Made by a program: the position numbers and the translations under genes. A stretch of DNA of 64,000 nucleotides from Solirubrobacteraceae bacterium (GTDB lineage: Bacteria > Actinomycetota > Thermoleophilia > Solirubrobacterales > Solirubrobacteraceae). The stretch covers positions 95,801 through 159,800 of the forward strand of contig JADGPL010000005.1 in assembly GCA_017882455.1 (NCBI GenBank), given 5' to 3'. The notes beneath the pieces are model-generated. The model was not told the origin of the DNA, searched no databases, and was given only the letters and a program-made list of their open reading frames with translations. The number at the start of each line of letters is the position of its first letter. Within the stretch, counting starts at the first letter, position 1. This document shows, piece after piece, positions 35,064 to 43,614 of the stretch.

Positions 35064-36872
35064 GTGATCGAACTAGAGCACTTCACGGTCCGCGGCCTCA
35101 AGTCGCTTGCAGGGGTCGAGCAGATCCCGGTGAGGCATCCAACCATTGTCACTGGCGCCAACGACGGGGGTAAGAGCACCACCCTGCGCGCCGTGGCATT
35201 CCTTCTCGGCGAATGGATGCCGAGCATCGCCGACTACACGCAGATGGGGCCGCCCTCCGACGGCACCGAATCGTTACGTGTAGATGAGATTGTCGTTGAG
35301 GGATACTTTGCGCTCACCGCACCCGATCTGAAACGGTTTGGCTCGGACAGCCACATCAGCGTCCGACGCGTCCTCCCCCAGCAGGGCACCGCTCGATACG
35401 AGGTTCGGGCTGAACAGCCCGTCGACCACAGCCTAAGGCAGCTCGATGACCGCAAGCTCGCGCAGCTGCAAGAATTGGCGACCGAGTTGGACCTTGAGCC
35501 GAGCGGCAAGCGCAACGCTCGCGAATCGTGGCTAGAGCCCCTACGGGCTCACGCAGCAGCAGGTGATTGGGAGACGGCATGGATTCCCGCACCTCGTGAG
35601 CTGATCGACCGCTTGCCAACGATGATGATGTTCTCCTCGACAGAGGAGCCTGACCCTGAGAACCAAATCCGCAACGCATTGCGGACGGCCTATCGTGAGC
35701 TGCTGAACAACGACGAACTTGTTGGTCCGGTCCGCAAGGTGGAGGCTGAGGTCCAGAAGCGCCTAGAGGTTCACGCCGAGACGCTCTGCAAGCATGTTGA
35801 GGAGCGGTGCCCCGAGCTCAGTGAGATACAAGTAAAGCCAGAAGTCACCTTCAGTGACGGGCTCCGTAACGTTGATGTGCTCGCTTCTCGTCCGGGTGGC
35901 GCCGGCATACCCCTCAACCAATCAGGCGCAGGTCGGCGACGGCGTATCAATCTGGCGATCTGGGAGTGGACGGGCGAGTTGCTGACAGCTCGTACGGCGC
36001 AGGACAGGGCAGTCGTGATTGCCTATGACGAGCCTGATACACATCTTGACTATGGCCACCAGCGCGACCTCATCACTCTAATTCGCGATCAATGCCAGAA
36101 GACCGGCGTACGTATGCTCGTCGCGACCCACTCACTGAACCTGATTGATCGCGTGGCGATCGAGGATGTAGTACACCTGCGCCTCGATAACGAGTACACC
36201 ACTGCCGAACAGCTCTTGGGCAGCGAGCATGAGGATATTCAGCGCTATCTAGTTGGCGTGTCAGAGGCGATGGGGCTTCGCAACAGCGTGTTGCTTCACG
36301 AGCGGTGCTTTGTCGGGGTTGAGGGTCCTACCGAGGTGCAAGTCCTTCCGATCCTCTTCCGGCTAGTTACAAAGATGAGCATGCAGTCGGCCGGTATCGC
36401 ACTCATTTCCGGCAATGGCAATGATGGTGCTCTTAAGGTGGTCCGGTTTCTTAAGGACAACGGTCGGCGTCTCGCGTTCGTTGTCGTTGATTCCGATTCA
36501 ACGGACGGGAAGCTCTTCAGATCTGACAAGCTGAAGGCTGTTGGTGTGAACCCGGATGACATTCATTTCGTTGGTGACCGCGAGTTGGAGGATCTGTTTA
36601 CTGACCAGCAGTGGGCCGCAGTAGCAAACCGTGAGTGGCAACGGCAAGATGGCTCTGAGTGGACGTTTGCAAACTTCGCAGAGCTCCGGAGCGAGACGAA
36701 GTTCAGCAGCGCCATCGAGAGCGCCGTTCGCGCTGCGTCTCTGTCAGCGCCGCAAAGCAAGCCGGGATACTTGCTGGCACTCGTGCAAGGACTACGGACG
36801 GATGTAGAGGTACCGACGGATCTCGTACTCGTGCTCCAAGCGTTGGCGAAGTTCGCCAGTGGAGACGGTTAG
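35064..36872 (+). CDS. OLD-family ATPase/TOPRIM nuclease
   Basis: About 602 residues from GTG 35064. It has an N-terminal SMC-like ATPase with Walker A VTGANDGGKSTTLRAV (about residues 30-45) and ABC-signature-type NQSGAGRRRRINLAIWEW. Walker B/D-loop is VVIAYDEPDTHLDYGHQRDL (about 316-335) and the His switch is in LVATHSLNLID. The C-terminal TOPRIM nuclease has VGVEGPTEVQVLPILFRL and FVVVDSDSTDGKLF. Stand-alone (class 1) OLD nucleases act against phage. GC content is visibly lower than in neighbours, a sign of transfer. No ribosome-binding site is obvious; the frame is open to 34986. Confidence 0.88.
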   Translation: MIELEHFTVRGLKSLAGVEQIPVRHPTIVTGANDGGKSTTLRAVAFLLGEWMPSIADYTQMGPPSDGTESLRVDEIVVEGYFALTAPDLKRFGSDSHISVRRVLPQQGTARYEVRAEQPVDHSLRQLDDRKLAQLQELATELDLEPSGKRNARESWLEPLRAHAAAGDWETAWIPAPRELIDRLPTMMMFSSTEEPDPENQIRNALRTAYRELLNNDELVGPVRKVEAEVQKRLEVHAETLCKHVEERCPELSEIQVKPEVTFSDGLRNVDVLASRPGGAGIPLNQSGAGRRRRINLAIWEWTGELLTARTAQDRAVVIAYDEPDTHLDYGHQRDLITLIRDQCQKTGVRMLVATHSLNLIDRVAIEDVVHLRLDNEYTTAEQLLGSEHEDIQRYLVGVSEAMGLRNSVLLHERCFVGVEGPTEVQVLPILFRLVTKMSMQSAGIALISGNGNDGALKVVRFLKDNGRRLAFVVVDSDSTDGKLFRSDKLKAVGVNPDDIHFVGDRELEDLFTDQQWAAVANREWQRQDGSEWTFANFAELRSETKFSSAIESAVRAASLSAPQSKPGYLLALVQGLRTDVEVPTDLVLVLQALAKFASGDG

Positions 36873-36943
36873 TTTGCCGGTCGATTCACGTTGAAGCGTG
36901 GAGATGGGGATCTAGGGGTCAACAGAGCTGAAGGGGAAGACTG

Positions 36944-37234
36944 TTAGAGCTGACAATAGATCTCGACCATGTGCTTGTCGTTGGGTGTGTAATACGGCGG
37001 ATTGTCCGTAAAGATCTCATCCAGGATGACGCAGTTGGTCATCTTCTCGACCAAGAACAGATCCCACAGCGGGACCGGCCGAGAGCTGCTGGTGCCTCCT
37101 GTTTGATAGGCGCGCAACACCACGTTGCCTGTGGTCTTGTGCTCTCCGTAGGCTGCCGGTATGGCGATCCGCTGATGCCCGTCGTACAGGAAGCTAAGAA
37201 GATGCCTTCCGTTGATCGCGGCACATAGATCCAT
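36944..37234 (-). CDS. small WYL-domain-like protein
   Basis: A 96-residue protein from ATG 37234, which follows a GGGGGGT ribosome-binding site. DLCAAINGRHLLSFLYDGHQRIAIPAAYGEHKTTGNVVLRAYQTGG..PVPLWDLFLVEKM has the strand pattern of a WYL domain (GRHLLSFLYDGHQR at the start, wDLFLVEKM at the end) but lacks the attached helix-turn-helix. WYL proteins sense nucleic-acid ligands and are frequent regulators of defence loci. It converges on the OLD gene. Confidence 0.65.
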   Translation of the reverse strand: MDLCAAINGRHLLSFLYDGHQRIAIPAAYGEHKTTGNVVLRAYQTGGTSSSRPVPLWDLFLVEKMTNCVILDEIFTDNPPYYTPNDKHMVEIYCQL

Positions 37235-37726
37235 GGAATACCCCCCAACTTTGCTAGTCGGCCTTTGATTGACAACGAAAATGACCACAACAGCGCGGTA
37301 ACTGGCTACTGCCCTGGAAGTACTGTAGCCCGATTAGGATTTTAGCTTAGCCCGTTATATGGAGCAGGTCGGATAAACGGGCATCGCTCCGGTTCCGCAT
37401 TGATGTCGTCGGGATTGGGCGCCGAGGGACCGGGGAAGCGGCAAAAGGGGAGCGCAAGAGCATGAAACGCCAATGAGTCAAAGAGCCGGTTCATCCCTTT
37501 GACCGCCTAGCTTGCGTTTTGAAGGGTGGAGCGTGCGCCGTAAGGAATCGAGCGAAATCATCAGTGTGCTGGGCGCCAGGGGGAGCGCTCGAATCCGAAG
37601 CGATGGTAGAACGACGCCGCGCGACCATCGAGTGCATTGAGCCCGAGGGCACCATCGTTGCCGTCATCCGTGGATGGATCTCGCAAGCGTTGATGATCCG
37701 CCGTTGGCGGCGTGAACGCCCCGAAG
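37235..37726. other. intergenic, AT-richer stretch
   Basis: No gene that I can support lies here. The segment 37300-37370 is unusually AT-rich for this genome (TTAGGATTTTAGCTTAG, GTTATATGG) and may hold promoters. A 127-codon plus-strand frame (37519-37902) has no family features and runs into the Mrr gene on the other strand. Confidence 0.5.
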
Positions 37727-39046
37727 CTATACGTCTGCTTCCGCAGGTGGACGTTGCCTACGGACTGTTGCGGTGCTCGGCTCCGCGCAATGGGCTATCG
37801 CCTTGTTTAGGCGGAAAACCAGGACAGTTTGTAGCTCCACGAACAACTCCTCCCAGGGGCGATCGTCCACGGCACCAAAGGGACAGCCATGCTCGTCGCT
37901 AAGCTCCAGACCGACCCTGCATGGCGCGTCCAGCTTCTGAATCAGCAGCGTCCTCGGATCCAGGGTAATGTCGCCGCGCGGAACGCTCGTTGGCAGTAGC
38001 TCAAGAAAACGATGCTCCGGCTTTAGCGCAGCATCGGGTCCGAGCTCGCCGAGCATACGCTCGCAGTCCTCCATACAGGCGGCCCCGAAGTACTCAAAGA
38101 GCCGCGCCACCACGGGTCCGCACAAGAGTTGCCGCAACCTCTCTCGGTCCTCCTCCTGCAACTCTGGGCCATTGACAGCATAACTCCACGGATCGGAGAC
38201 AAACTTGACCACGACATCGGCCGAGATTCGCACCAGGGCGCAGCCAACCAGATGCGCTACGCCGGCAGCGAGAGGCTCTTGGTTGTGGCCGACTCGCTCC
38301 ATGCGTATGAACAGCTGTCCGACGTTGATAAGTGCCAACACGAGCGCACCCAGTAGCAGTTCCTCCTCGGCCTCAGCCCCCCAGGGGTGACGCACAAGCC
38401 GACCAGCAGCGGCATCGCCGACTACGAGGGCAACCAGCGCGTTGGGGCTGAATCTCAGGTCTTCCCGCTCGTCCCAGAAGCCGTCGAGCTGTCCTTGTGT
38501 GGGTAGCTGCTGACGATCCCAGAAAGTAGATGCCGCTACCTCAAGCCGACCAGCCAGCGACAACGCCGCAGGAGCCACGCGTGCGACGACACTTGGATGC
38601 TTCACGACCATACGCTCAAGCGCATCGCGATCCCACAGACGGATGACCGGGCGTGGGTGTGTCGCCTGAAACTCGGCTACCCAGTCGCGTGTGTCGTTGG
38701 AGAAGCGAGAATTGGTCGCTATCACCAACACGTCTACCTCGACGTAAGCTTGCACGTCAACGATGGCCTCGCGCACCGTCTGAGGCGGAACCGTACTTGA
38801 GCGTCCCTTTGCCTGAACCCACCAGCGCTGAGCTTCCAGCTCTCCATCGATCATCGGAATATGGAATGTCGCCTCCAAGTCCCGGCCGCGATCTCGGCTC
38901 GTGCCACTCACTGATCCCGCTCGCCATTGCAACTCCTTGGCCCCGAGGGCATCACATAGCCAGTAGAGAAGCTCCTCGAGGGGCTGCCCTATGTAGTGCT
39001 CCCACGAGATCTCGCTGGGGATTACGAAGTCGCCTTGCTCATTCAT
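37727..39046 (-). CDS. Mrr-type restriction endonuclease with large C-terminal region
   Basis: A 439-residue protein. The N-terminal part (about residues 1-155) is an Mrr-like PD-(D/E)XK nuclease: GQPLEELLYWLCDALGAKELQWR, then GRDLEATFHIP (catalytic Asp), RWWVQAKGRSST (Q-x-K) and VLVIATNSRFSNDTRDWV. The remaining 280 residues are helical, with SLAGRLEVAASTFWDRQQLPTQGQLDGFWDER, and unassigned. Mrr enzymes cut modified or foreign DNA. ATG 39046 has GAGGTGG upstream. Lower GC and the neighbouring OLD gene suggest a defence island. Confidence 0.85.
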   Translation of the reverse strand: MNEQGDFVIPSEISWEHYIGQPLEELLYWLCDALGAKELQWRAGSVSGTSRDRGRDLEATFHIPMIDGELEAQRWWVQAKGRSSTVPPQTVREAIVDVQAYVEVDVLVIATNSRFSNDTRDWVAEFQATHPRPVIRLWDRDALERMVVKHPSVVARVAPAALSLAGRLEVAASTFWDRQQLPTQGQLDGFWDEREDLRFSPNALVALVVGDAAAGRLVRHPWGAEAEEELLLGALVLALINVGQLFIRMERVGHNQEPLAAGVAHLVGCALVRISADVVVKFVSDPWSYAVNGPELQEEDRERLRQLLCGPVVARLFEYFGAACMEDCERMLGELGPDAALKPEHRFLELLPTSVPRGDITLDPRTLLIQKLDAPCRVGLELSDEHGCPFGAVDDRPWEELFVELQTVLVFRLNKAIAHCAEPSTATVRRQRPPAEADV

Positions 39047-39369
39047 GGGCGCGCCACCTCAAGAAGCCTACTTCGATGACCACGGCTAGCCGCGAGCCGT
39101 GGGCTCCTTTAGACCTGTTCGTCGCGTTGCGCTAGCCACTCCCGCGATACGCATCGGCGTAGCGCTAGTCCTGTTCGTCCGCTGATGGATCGGTTGCGCG
39201 GCTATAGCCCGAGTCCTGTCTGCTCGAAAAGTCCTGAGAACAGGGGACGTGATCGCGTATGCGCTGGAATAGCCGCCGCTCCGGTACGGGGCCGTCGTCG
39301 ATGGCGGCACCCCTGCCCCTGGACGAAATTAGTTGTCGCGCTGAGGCGCCAGCTCGCATTAACGGGGTG
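39047..39369. other. intergenic segment with a short hairpin
   Basis: No gene is supported before the chosen start at 39370, although the frame of the next gene is open from 39259. CACGGCT and AGCCGTG (39081-39087 and 39095-39101) form a 7-bp stem with a 7-nt loop. The left end of the conjugative element probably lies in or near this stretch, but I cannot find its attachment repeat. Confidence 0.4.
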
Positions 39370-40752
39370 ATGGCCTCTCCTGCTCAATCCGCCGCGATCC
39401 CCCACCCCGCTGGTTTGCCGCTGGTGCGGCGTGGTCACGCGCGCTGGCTCGTGCGCGCTCCCGGCCAGCGCGGGGCGCTGTCGCCGGAGGAGGCCGCGCA
39501 CGCCTTGAAGGCCAAGCGCGCCGAGCTTCGCAAGCGCCTTGACTGGCGGCGGGACGTGGCCGGGTTGCCGGAGCATGTCCGTGACGAGCTCGTGGATGAG
39601 GCGATCGGCCTTGTGGTGATGTCGAGCAAGCCGATCCGTGATGAGCAGCACCTACAAGGCGCGTTCTGGGCGTCGATCGGCTATCTGCTTATGGCGCACC
39701 GCTCGGGCCGCCGAGACTTGCACGTCGGGTCACAGCGCCGCGTGGAGTTCGAGCCCGTCGCCGAAGTGCTCTCCGGTGATGACGATGAGCCGTTCGATCT
39801 CGTGGCCGCGCGTGAGCGGATCGCCACGGCCGCTGATCTTATGGCGCAGCTTGATCCGTTCGAGCAGCGGGTGATGGCGGTGATGGCCGCGCACGGTCTC
39901 GGCGTCAAGCGCGCGGCGAAGGCAATGGGCGAGCCGGTCAAGACCGTGCTCGCCGCGCAGCGCAGCGCGCAGCGAAAGCTCGATCAAGTCGCGGCGATCA
40001 CGGCTGCCGGTCGTATGTGCGACTACCGTCAGCCGGCGATCCACGCACACGCGCAGGGAGTGGCGCAGCGCGAGCAGGAGAAGGTCGCTCGTGCGCACCT
40101 CGCCGCGTGCTCGGGGTGCCGATCCTCTTACGCGGAGCTGCTGCGGGAGATGAGCGGCCGTGAGTACAAGCGTGCCGCGAGCGCCGCTTTCCTGCCGCCG
40201 CCGATGCTCGCCGTCGAGCTGCACGGCCGCTGGATCGAGCGACTGAGCACCCTTCTCTCTACTGGCCGTGCGCCGAACGGGTCCGCAACGGCCGAGCGCA
40301 CCGCCGGGCTACTTGGCGGCGGCGGGCTGGTGAAGGCCGCAGCCGCGACCTCCGCGCTTGTGATTGCTGGTGCTGGTGTCGGTGCGAAAGTCGTCCACTC
40401 CCTAGAAGCGCCTGCCCACCACCATCACAAAGCCTCAGTGCGTCCGGCCGCGAGCGGGACCGCCGCGAGTATCCAGCCCTCGGCTGTTGCCGGCGGGCTG
40501 ACCTCCTCGCGGGCTCGGGCGGACACAGGTTCGCGCAAGGCCACCACGGCCTCTACCAAACACCCACCACAATCGCCGCCGAGCCACGGCCTCGGATATC
40601 TCGCACTTGGCGGGAGCGCGGGCGGAAGTACGTCCACGTCGAGAGCTTCTGTAGCAACCGCAGCGTCAACGTCGTCTACCGGGTCCGCCAGTGAAGCTCC
40701 CGCGCCGTCACGTAGCGGCGGCGGGACCAGCTTGGGCTACCTCGGACGCTGA
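39370..40752 (+). CDS. sigma-factor-like / zinc-finger anti-sigma / membrane fusion protein
   Basis: About 460 residues from ATG 39370 (ATG 39301 or 39259 possible). Residues 20-215 look like a degenerate sigma-70 protein, with region 2-like helices and a region-4-like helix-turn-helix (LDPFEQRVMAVMAAHGLGVKRAAKAMGEPV). A zinc-finger anti-sigma motif follows (RAHLAACSGCRSSYAELL, H-x3-C-x2-C). After that come a membrane helix (LVKAAAATSALVIAGAGVGAKVV), a long Ser/Thr/Ala-rich outer part and the tail LGYLGR. LGYL also occurs internally. One polypeptide thus joins regulator, sensor and surface part. It is upstream of, and probably controls, the transfer operon. Confidence 0.72.
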   Translation: MASPAQSAAIPHPAGLPLVRRGHARWLVRAPGQRGALSPEEAAHALKAKRAELRKRLDWRRDVAGLPEHVRDELVDEAIGLVVMSSKPIRDEQHLQGAFWASIGYLLMAHRSGRRDLHVGSQRRVEFEPVAEVLSGDDDEPFDLVAARERIATAADLMAQLDPFEQRVMAVMAAHGLGVKRAAKAMGEPVKTVLAAQRSAQRKLDQVAAITAAGRMCDYRQPAIHAHAQGVAQREQEKVARAHLAACSGCRSSYAELLREMSGREYKRAASAAFLPPPMLAVELHGRWIERLSTLLSTGRAPNGSATAERTAGLLGGGGLVKAAAATSALVIAGAGVGAKVVHSLEAPAHHHHKASVRPAASGTAASIQPSAVAGGLTSSRARADTGSRKATTASTKHPPQSPPSHGLGYLALGGSAGGSTSTSRASVATAASTSSTGSASEAPAPSRSGGGTSLGYLGR

Positions 40753-40789
40753 GTAACCCAACACACCCATTGGAAAGGAATCCAAGACG

Positions 40790-42487
40790 ATGACTATCAC
40801 CCGACCCTCTCTCCAGCTCTCTGCATCTAGCCGAGGTTCCGCTCTCGCGTTGCTCGTGGTAAGCGCGTTGCTCGCGCTGGCCTGGGTGCTGCTTGCTCCT
40901 ATCTCGACTGCGAGCGCGGGCGAGTGGGTCCAACGCTCATGCTCGGTCGGCACCGAATACATCTTCCCCGAAGGCTGGGAAAGCAAAGACGTCGGGGGCT
41001 ACAACCAAACGCCCGGTGACAACTGCGAACGCTTCTACAACGGCGGCGGGTTGCGCGTCGATATCGCGCCTATGGAATCGGGTTATCTGACCCTCGCAGG
41101 CCAAATGTGGTCGTACAAGCCGCCCGCCGGCTCCACCATCGCGGGAGGATCGCTCGCCGTAGATATGACCGCGCGTGAAGGCATCGCGCTGATCGGTGCG
41201 AAGGTCAAAGGCGAAACCATGATCCTCGCCAAGTGTGAAAGCCCCGGCTGCCCCAACTACAGCAGGGACGTGTCGATCACAGCCGTTGGGGCGAGCGAAA
41301 TCTACGAGCAGGCCGCCTGCTTCGGCAAAGCCGCGGTCTGCCGCGCGCCAGAAGGCGAACCGTTCGACCACGAAGGCGACGGCATGTTCTCTGCCGAAGC
41401 GGAAATCTCAAGCGCCCAGATTCTCCTATCAACCAACGCGATCCCGACTGCTTCGGGGCTAGGCGGCACGCTGCTGAACAGCACTGTCGCCGGCAAAGCG
41501 ACGCTGAGCTTTACCGCGACCGACTCTGCTGGGCCGGGCGTCTATCAGGTCAGAGTCAAGGTCAATGGCGAACAGGTATTGGTCGAGACGCCGAACCTCA
41601 ACGAAGGCAAGTGTGTTGCCACTGGCACCAGCGAAGGCGCTCGCGCGTTCAACTACACGCAGCCGTGCCCGACCGAAACGCCCGTTCAAGCGGAAATCAA
41701 CACCGCTGGGCTTGCGGACGGCACGCACGCGCTCACGGTAGAACTCGAAGACGCGGCAGGAGACGTAGCCACGGTCTACACGGGCACGCTGACGACCCTC
41801 AATCACGCCACGACCACAGTCCTCGCACCGGTTGAAAGGGGTCCGTGCAACGGCAGTCCCTGCGAGGAAGCCTCGAAGCTGAGCACCACCGCAGGCGAGG
41901 CTAAGACCTTCACCCGTTCCTTTGGTCACTCGACCGCCACGCTCACAGGCCGTCTCACGAGCGCGACGGGCGCCCCGATCAAGGGCGCGCAGGTCAAGCT
42001 CCTACAGAAGATCGTGGGCTCGGCAGCGACGAGCACGGTAGCCACCGCGACGACCAGCCCGACCGGGGCATGGAAGATCAAGGTGCCAGCCGGACCATCA
42101 CGGCTGCTACAGGTCGCCTACTACTCGCACACCCTCGACACCACCCCGGCCGCCACTCTCAATGTTCACGAGAGCGTGCAAGGAACCGTCTCGATGCACG
42201 CGCCGCGTAAGGCGCATCTCGGCCGCGCCGTCGTATTCAGCGGTCAGCTCGCCGGGGGATACGTGCCCGCTGGCGGCGAGTCGATCCAGATGGAGATCCT
42301 CTACGGCGGGCGGTGGCGCACGATCGAAGTTCTGCCGACCAATAGCAAGGGCCGGTGGACCTACAGATACGTGTTCACGCTCGGCGCCGGAACGTCCTAT
42401 CTCTTCAGGGCCGCGACCGTCCCGAACGGCGGCTACCCGTTCGCAAGCACCCACACCAAGCCGGTGCGCGTGACCGTCGAGCGATAG
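40790..42487 (+). CDS. large secreted Ig-like repeat protein
   Basis: A 565-residue exported protein with ribosome-binding site GGAAAGGAA. The signal helix is LALLVVSALLALAWVLLAPIS with cleavage near TASAGEW. The mature region begins with a Cys-containing beta domain (CSVGTEYIFPEGWESKD). Bacterial Ig-like units follow (ATDSAGPGVYQVRVKVNGEQV, LADGTHALTVELEDAAGDVATVY), then a carboxypeptidase-regulatory-like fold (LTGRLTSATGAPIKGAQVKLLQK) and a last Ig-like domain. A role at the cell surface, perhaps mating contact, is inferred from its place before the transfer operon. Confidence 0.75.
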   Translation: MTITRPSLQLSASSRGSALALLVVSALLALAWVLLAPISTASAGEWVQRSCSVGTEYIFPEGWESKDVGGYNQTPGDNCERFYNGGGLRVDIAPMESGYLTLAGQMWSYKPPAGSTIAGGSLAVDMTAREGIALIGAKVKGETMILAKCESPGCPNYSRDVSITAVGASEIYEQAACFGKAAVCRAPEGEPFDHEGDGMFSAEAEISSAQILLSTNAIPTASGLGGTLLNSTVAGKATLSFTATDSAGPGVYQVRVKVNGEQVLVETPNLNEGKCVATGTSEGARAFNYTQPCPTETPVQAEINTAGLADGTHALTVELEDAAGDVATVYTGTLTTLNHATTTVLAPVERGPCNGSPCEEASKLSTTAGEAKTFTRSFGHSTATLTGRLTSATGAPIKGAQVKLLQKIVGSAATSTVATATTSPTGAWKIKVPAGPSRLLQVAYYSHTLDTTPAATLNVHESVQGTVSMHAPRKAHLGRAVVFSGQLAGGYVPAGGESIQMEILYGGRWRTIEVLPTNSKGRWTYRYVFTLGAGTSYLFRAATVPNGGYPFASTHTKPVRVTVER

Positions 42488-42497
42488 CCCACAAGAC

Positions 42498-42564
42498 GAC
42501 ACCGCCCCGCTGGACCGCGCCCGCCACTCACCCGGCGGGCGCGGCTACTTAACCCGCGGTGTCG
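42498..42564 (+). terminator. nested stem-loops after the secreted protein gene
   Basis: An inner 11-bp stem (CCGCGCCCGCC with its complement, 42515-42525 and 42534-42544) sits inside an outer GACACCGC/GCGGTGTC pair (42498-42505 and 42557-42564), starting 11 bp after the stop codon. No long T-run follows. A GC-rich terminator is the simplest reading. Confidence 0.6.
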
Positions 42565-42607
42565 CCAATTCGCTGTCGCTCACGGAGGGGTGCCTGCATT
42601 AACTGGT

Positions 42608-43087
42608 ATGGACCCTTTCACCGAGAGCGAGCTCTTTGACGAGGACATGCCAGCGGCTTCGCCGCTGAGTATCGAGGAGCCCACAGGGGCTCTGAGGCCA
42701 TCCACGACCGGCCGAGGGTCAACCCTCGCCACAGCGCTCGCGCGTCGGTGGCCGGCTTGTGTCGCGGCCCTCCTGGTCGCAATGCTGGCTGTCGCCTTGC
42801 TCTCCGGAGCAAGCAGCACGCACCCTCAATCCTCAGCGCCCGATAGAGCGCATCACCACGACCGTCATCGTCCACGGCGTGGGGTGAATCACCACCACTC
42901 AGCAGGCAAGTCCGCTGGTGTATCGGGGGCGCGACAAGCCTCCAAAGCGAGCGCCGAGAGCGATATGCCGCCCAGTCCCATCGTGGCTCGTCCCACCCGT
43001 GTCGGGCCTGTCGGAACGGACCGTCCCAGTTCCCCGGTACAGGTCGGAAAAATGGGGCAGACGCAGTTCGATTATCTAGGACGATAG
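42608..43087 (+). CDS. single-pass membrane protein with C-terminal YLGR tail
   Basis: About 159 residues from ATG 42608 (GTG 42590 is possible, but GGAGGG lies too close to it). An acidic cytoplasmic start (MDPFTESELFDEDMPAASPLSIEEP) is followed by a membrane helix (CVAALLVAMLAVALLSGA), a His/Arg/Ser-rich region and the tail QTQFDYLGR. It shares the last four residues and the general layout with the sigma/anti-sigma fusion protein upstream. I recognise no family. Confidence 0.65.
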   Translation: MDPFTESELFDEDMPAASPLSIEEPTGALRPSTTGRGSTLATALARRWPACVAALLVAMLAVALLSGASSTHPQSSAPDRAHHHDRHRPRRGVNHHHSAGKSAGVSGARQASKASAESDMPPSPIVARPTRVGPVGTDRPSSPVQVGKMGQTQFDYLGR

Positions 43088-43103
43088 GGGTCGGGGATCA
43101 GCG

Positions 43104-43439
43104 ATGACCGGAACTTGGACGGAGTCCGTGGTGGGTCTTGTGACGAGTCGGCTTGCGCTGCTGGCGGACCCGACTCGTGTGCAGTTGCTGACGCTGCTTG
43201 AGCAGGGCGAGGTTCCGGTGCAGGAGCTGTCCGACAAAATGCCGACTACGCCGCAGAATGTATCCCGTCATCTCTGCATCCTCCATAGGGCGGGGCTCGT
43301 CGCGCGACGCCGCGATGGCAATTGTGTCCTGTATTCGCTTGCCGACTATTCCGCGTGTCGCCTTCTCGATCAAACCCTCGCGAGCATCCGGGGTCAGATT
43401 GACGAGCTGGCCGACCTAGTGAGCCTCGCCGCAGCCTAG
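43104..43439 (+). CDS. ArsR-family transcriptional regulator
   Basis: A 111-residue winged-helix protein: RLALLADPTRVQLLTLLEQGEVPVQELSDKMPTTPQNVSRHLCILHRAGLVARRRDGNCVLYSLAD is the ArsR fold. The metal-binding ELCVC-type motif of classic ArsR is absent, so it probably senses something other than heavy metals. It starts 17 bp after the YLGR membrane protein gene and lies just before the transfer operon promoter. Confidence 0.88.
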   Translation: MTGTWTESVVGLVTSRLALLADPTRVQLLTLLEQGEVPVQELSDKMPTTPQNVSRHLCILHRAGLVARRRDGNCVLYSLADYSACRLLDQTLASIRGQIDELADLVSLAAA

Positions 43440-43461
43440 TCGGAGAGTCCCAACCCAAAGT

Positions 43462-43497
43462 CAAGAGCCACCGTTGCGGATTGCACGGTGGCTCTTG
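43462..43497 (+). terminator. hairpin after the ArsR gene
   Basis: A perfect 13-bp stem (CAAGAGCCACCGT with its complement) and a 10-nt loop begin 23 bp past the stop. No T-run follows. It separates the regulator gene from the transfer operon. Confidence 0.65.
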
Positions 43498-43535
43498 TGC
43501 GTTCTGGTGCGCGCATCTATGAAAGCCATCGCTTT

Positions 43536-43553
43536 AAACCTAGTAAACCTAGT
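43536..43553. promoter_or_regulatory. tandem 9-bp repeats at the transfer operon promoter
   Basis: AAACCTAGT occurs twice in direct contact (43536-43544 and 43545-43553) in an AT-rich pocket that continues TTCACTTGTAATAG. TAATAG is a possible -10 box. The next gene starts at 43615. The repeats may bind the ArsR protein or the sigma-like protein. Confidence 0.5.
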
Positions 43554-43614
43554 TCACTTGTAATAGCTAGTTCCGCTTGTGGTGTTGGCGGGGTTCCGTC
43601 CGTACCGTCGCCCT

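Noticed and set aside
37519..37902. A 127-codon gene on the plus strand
   Set aside because: No family-like motif, and its last third is antisense to the end of the Mrr gene.
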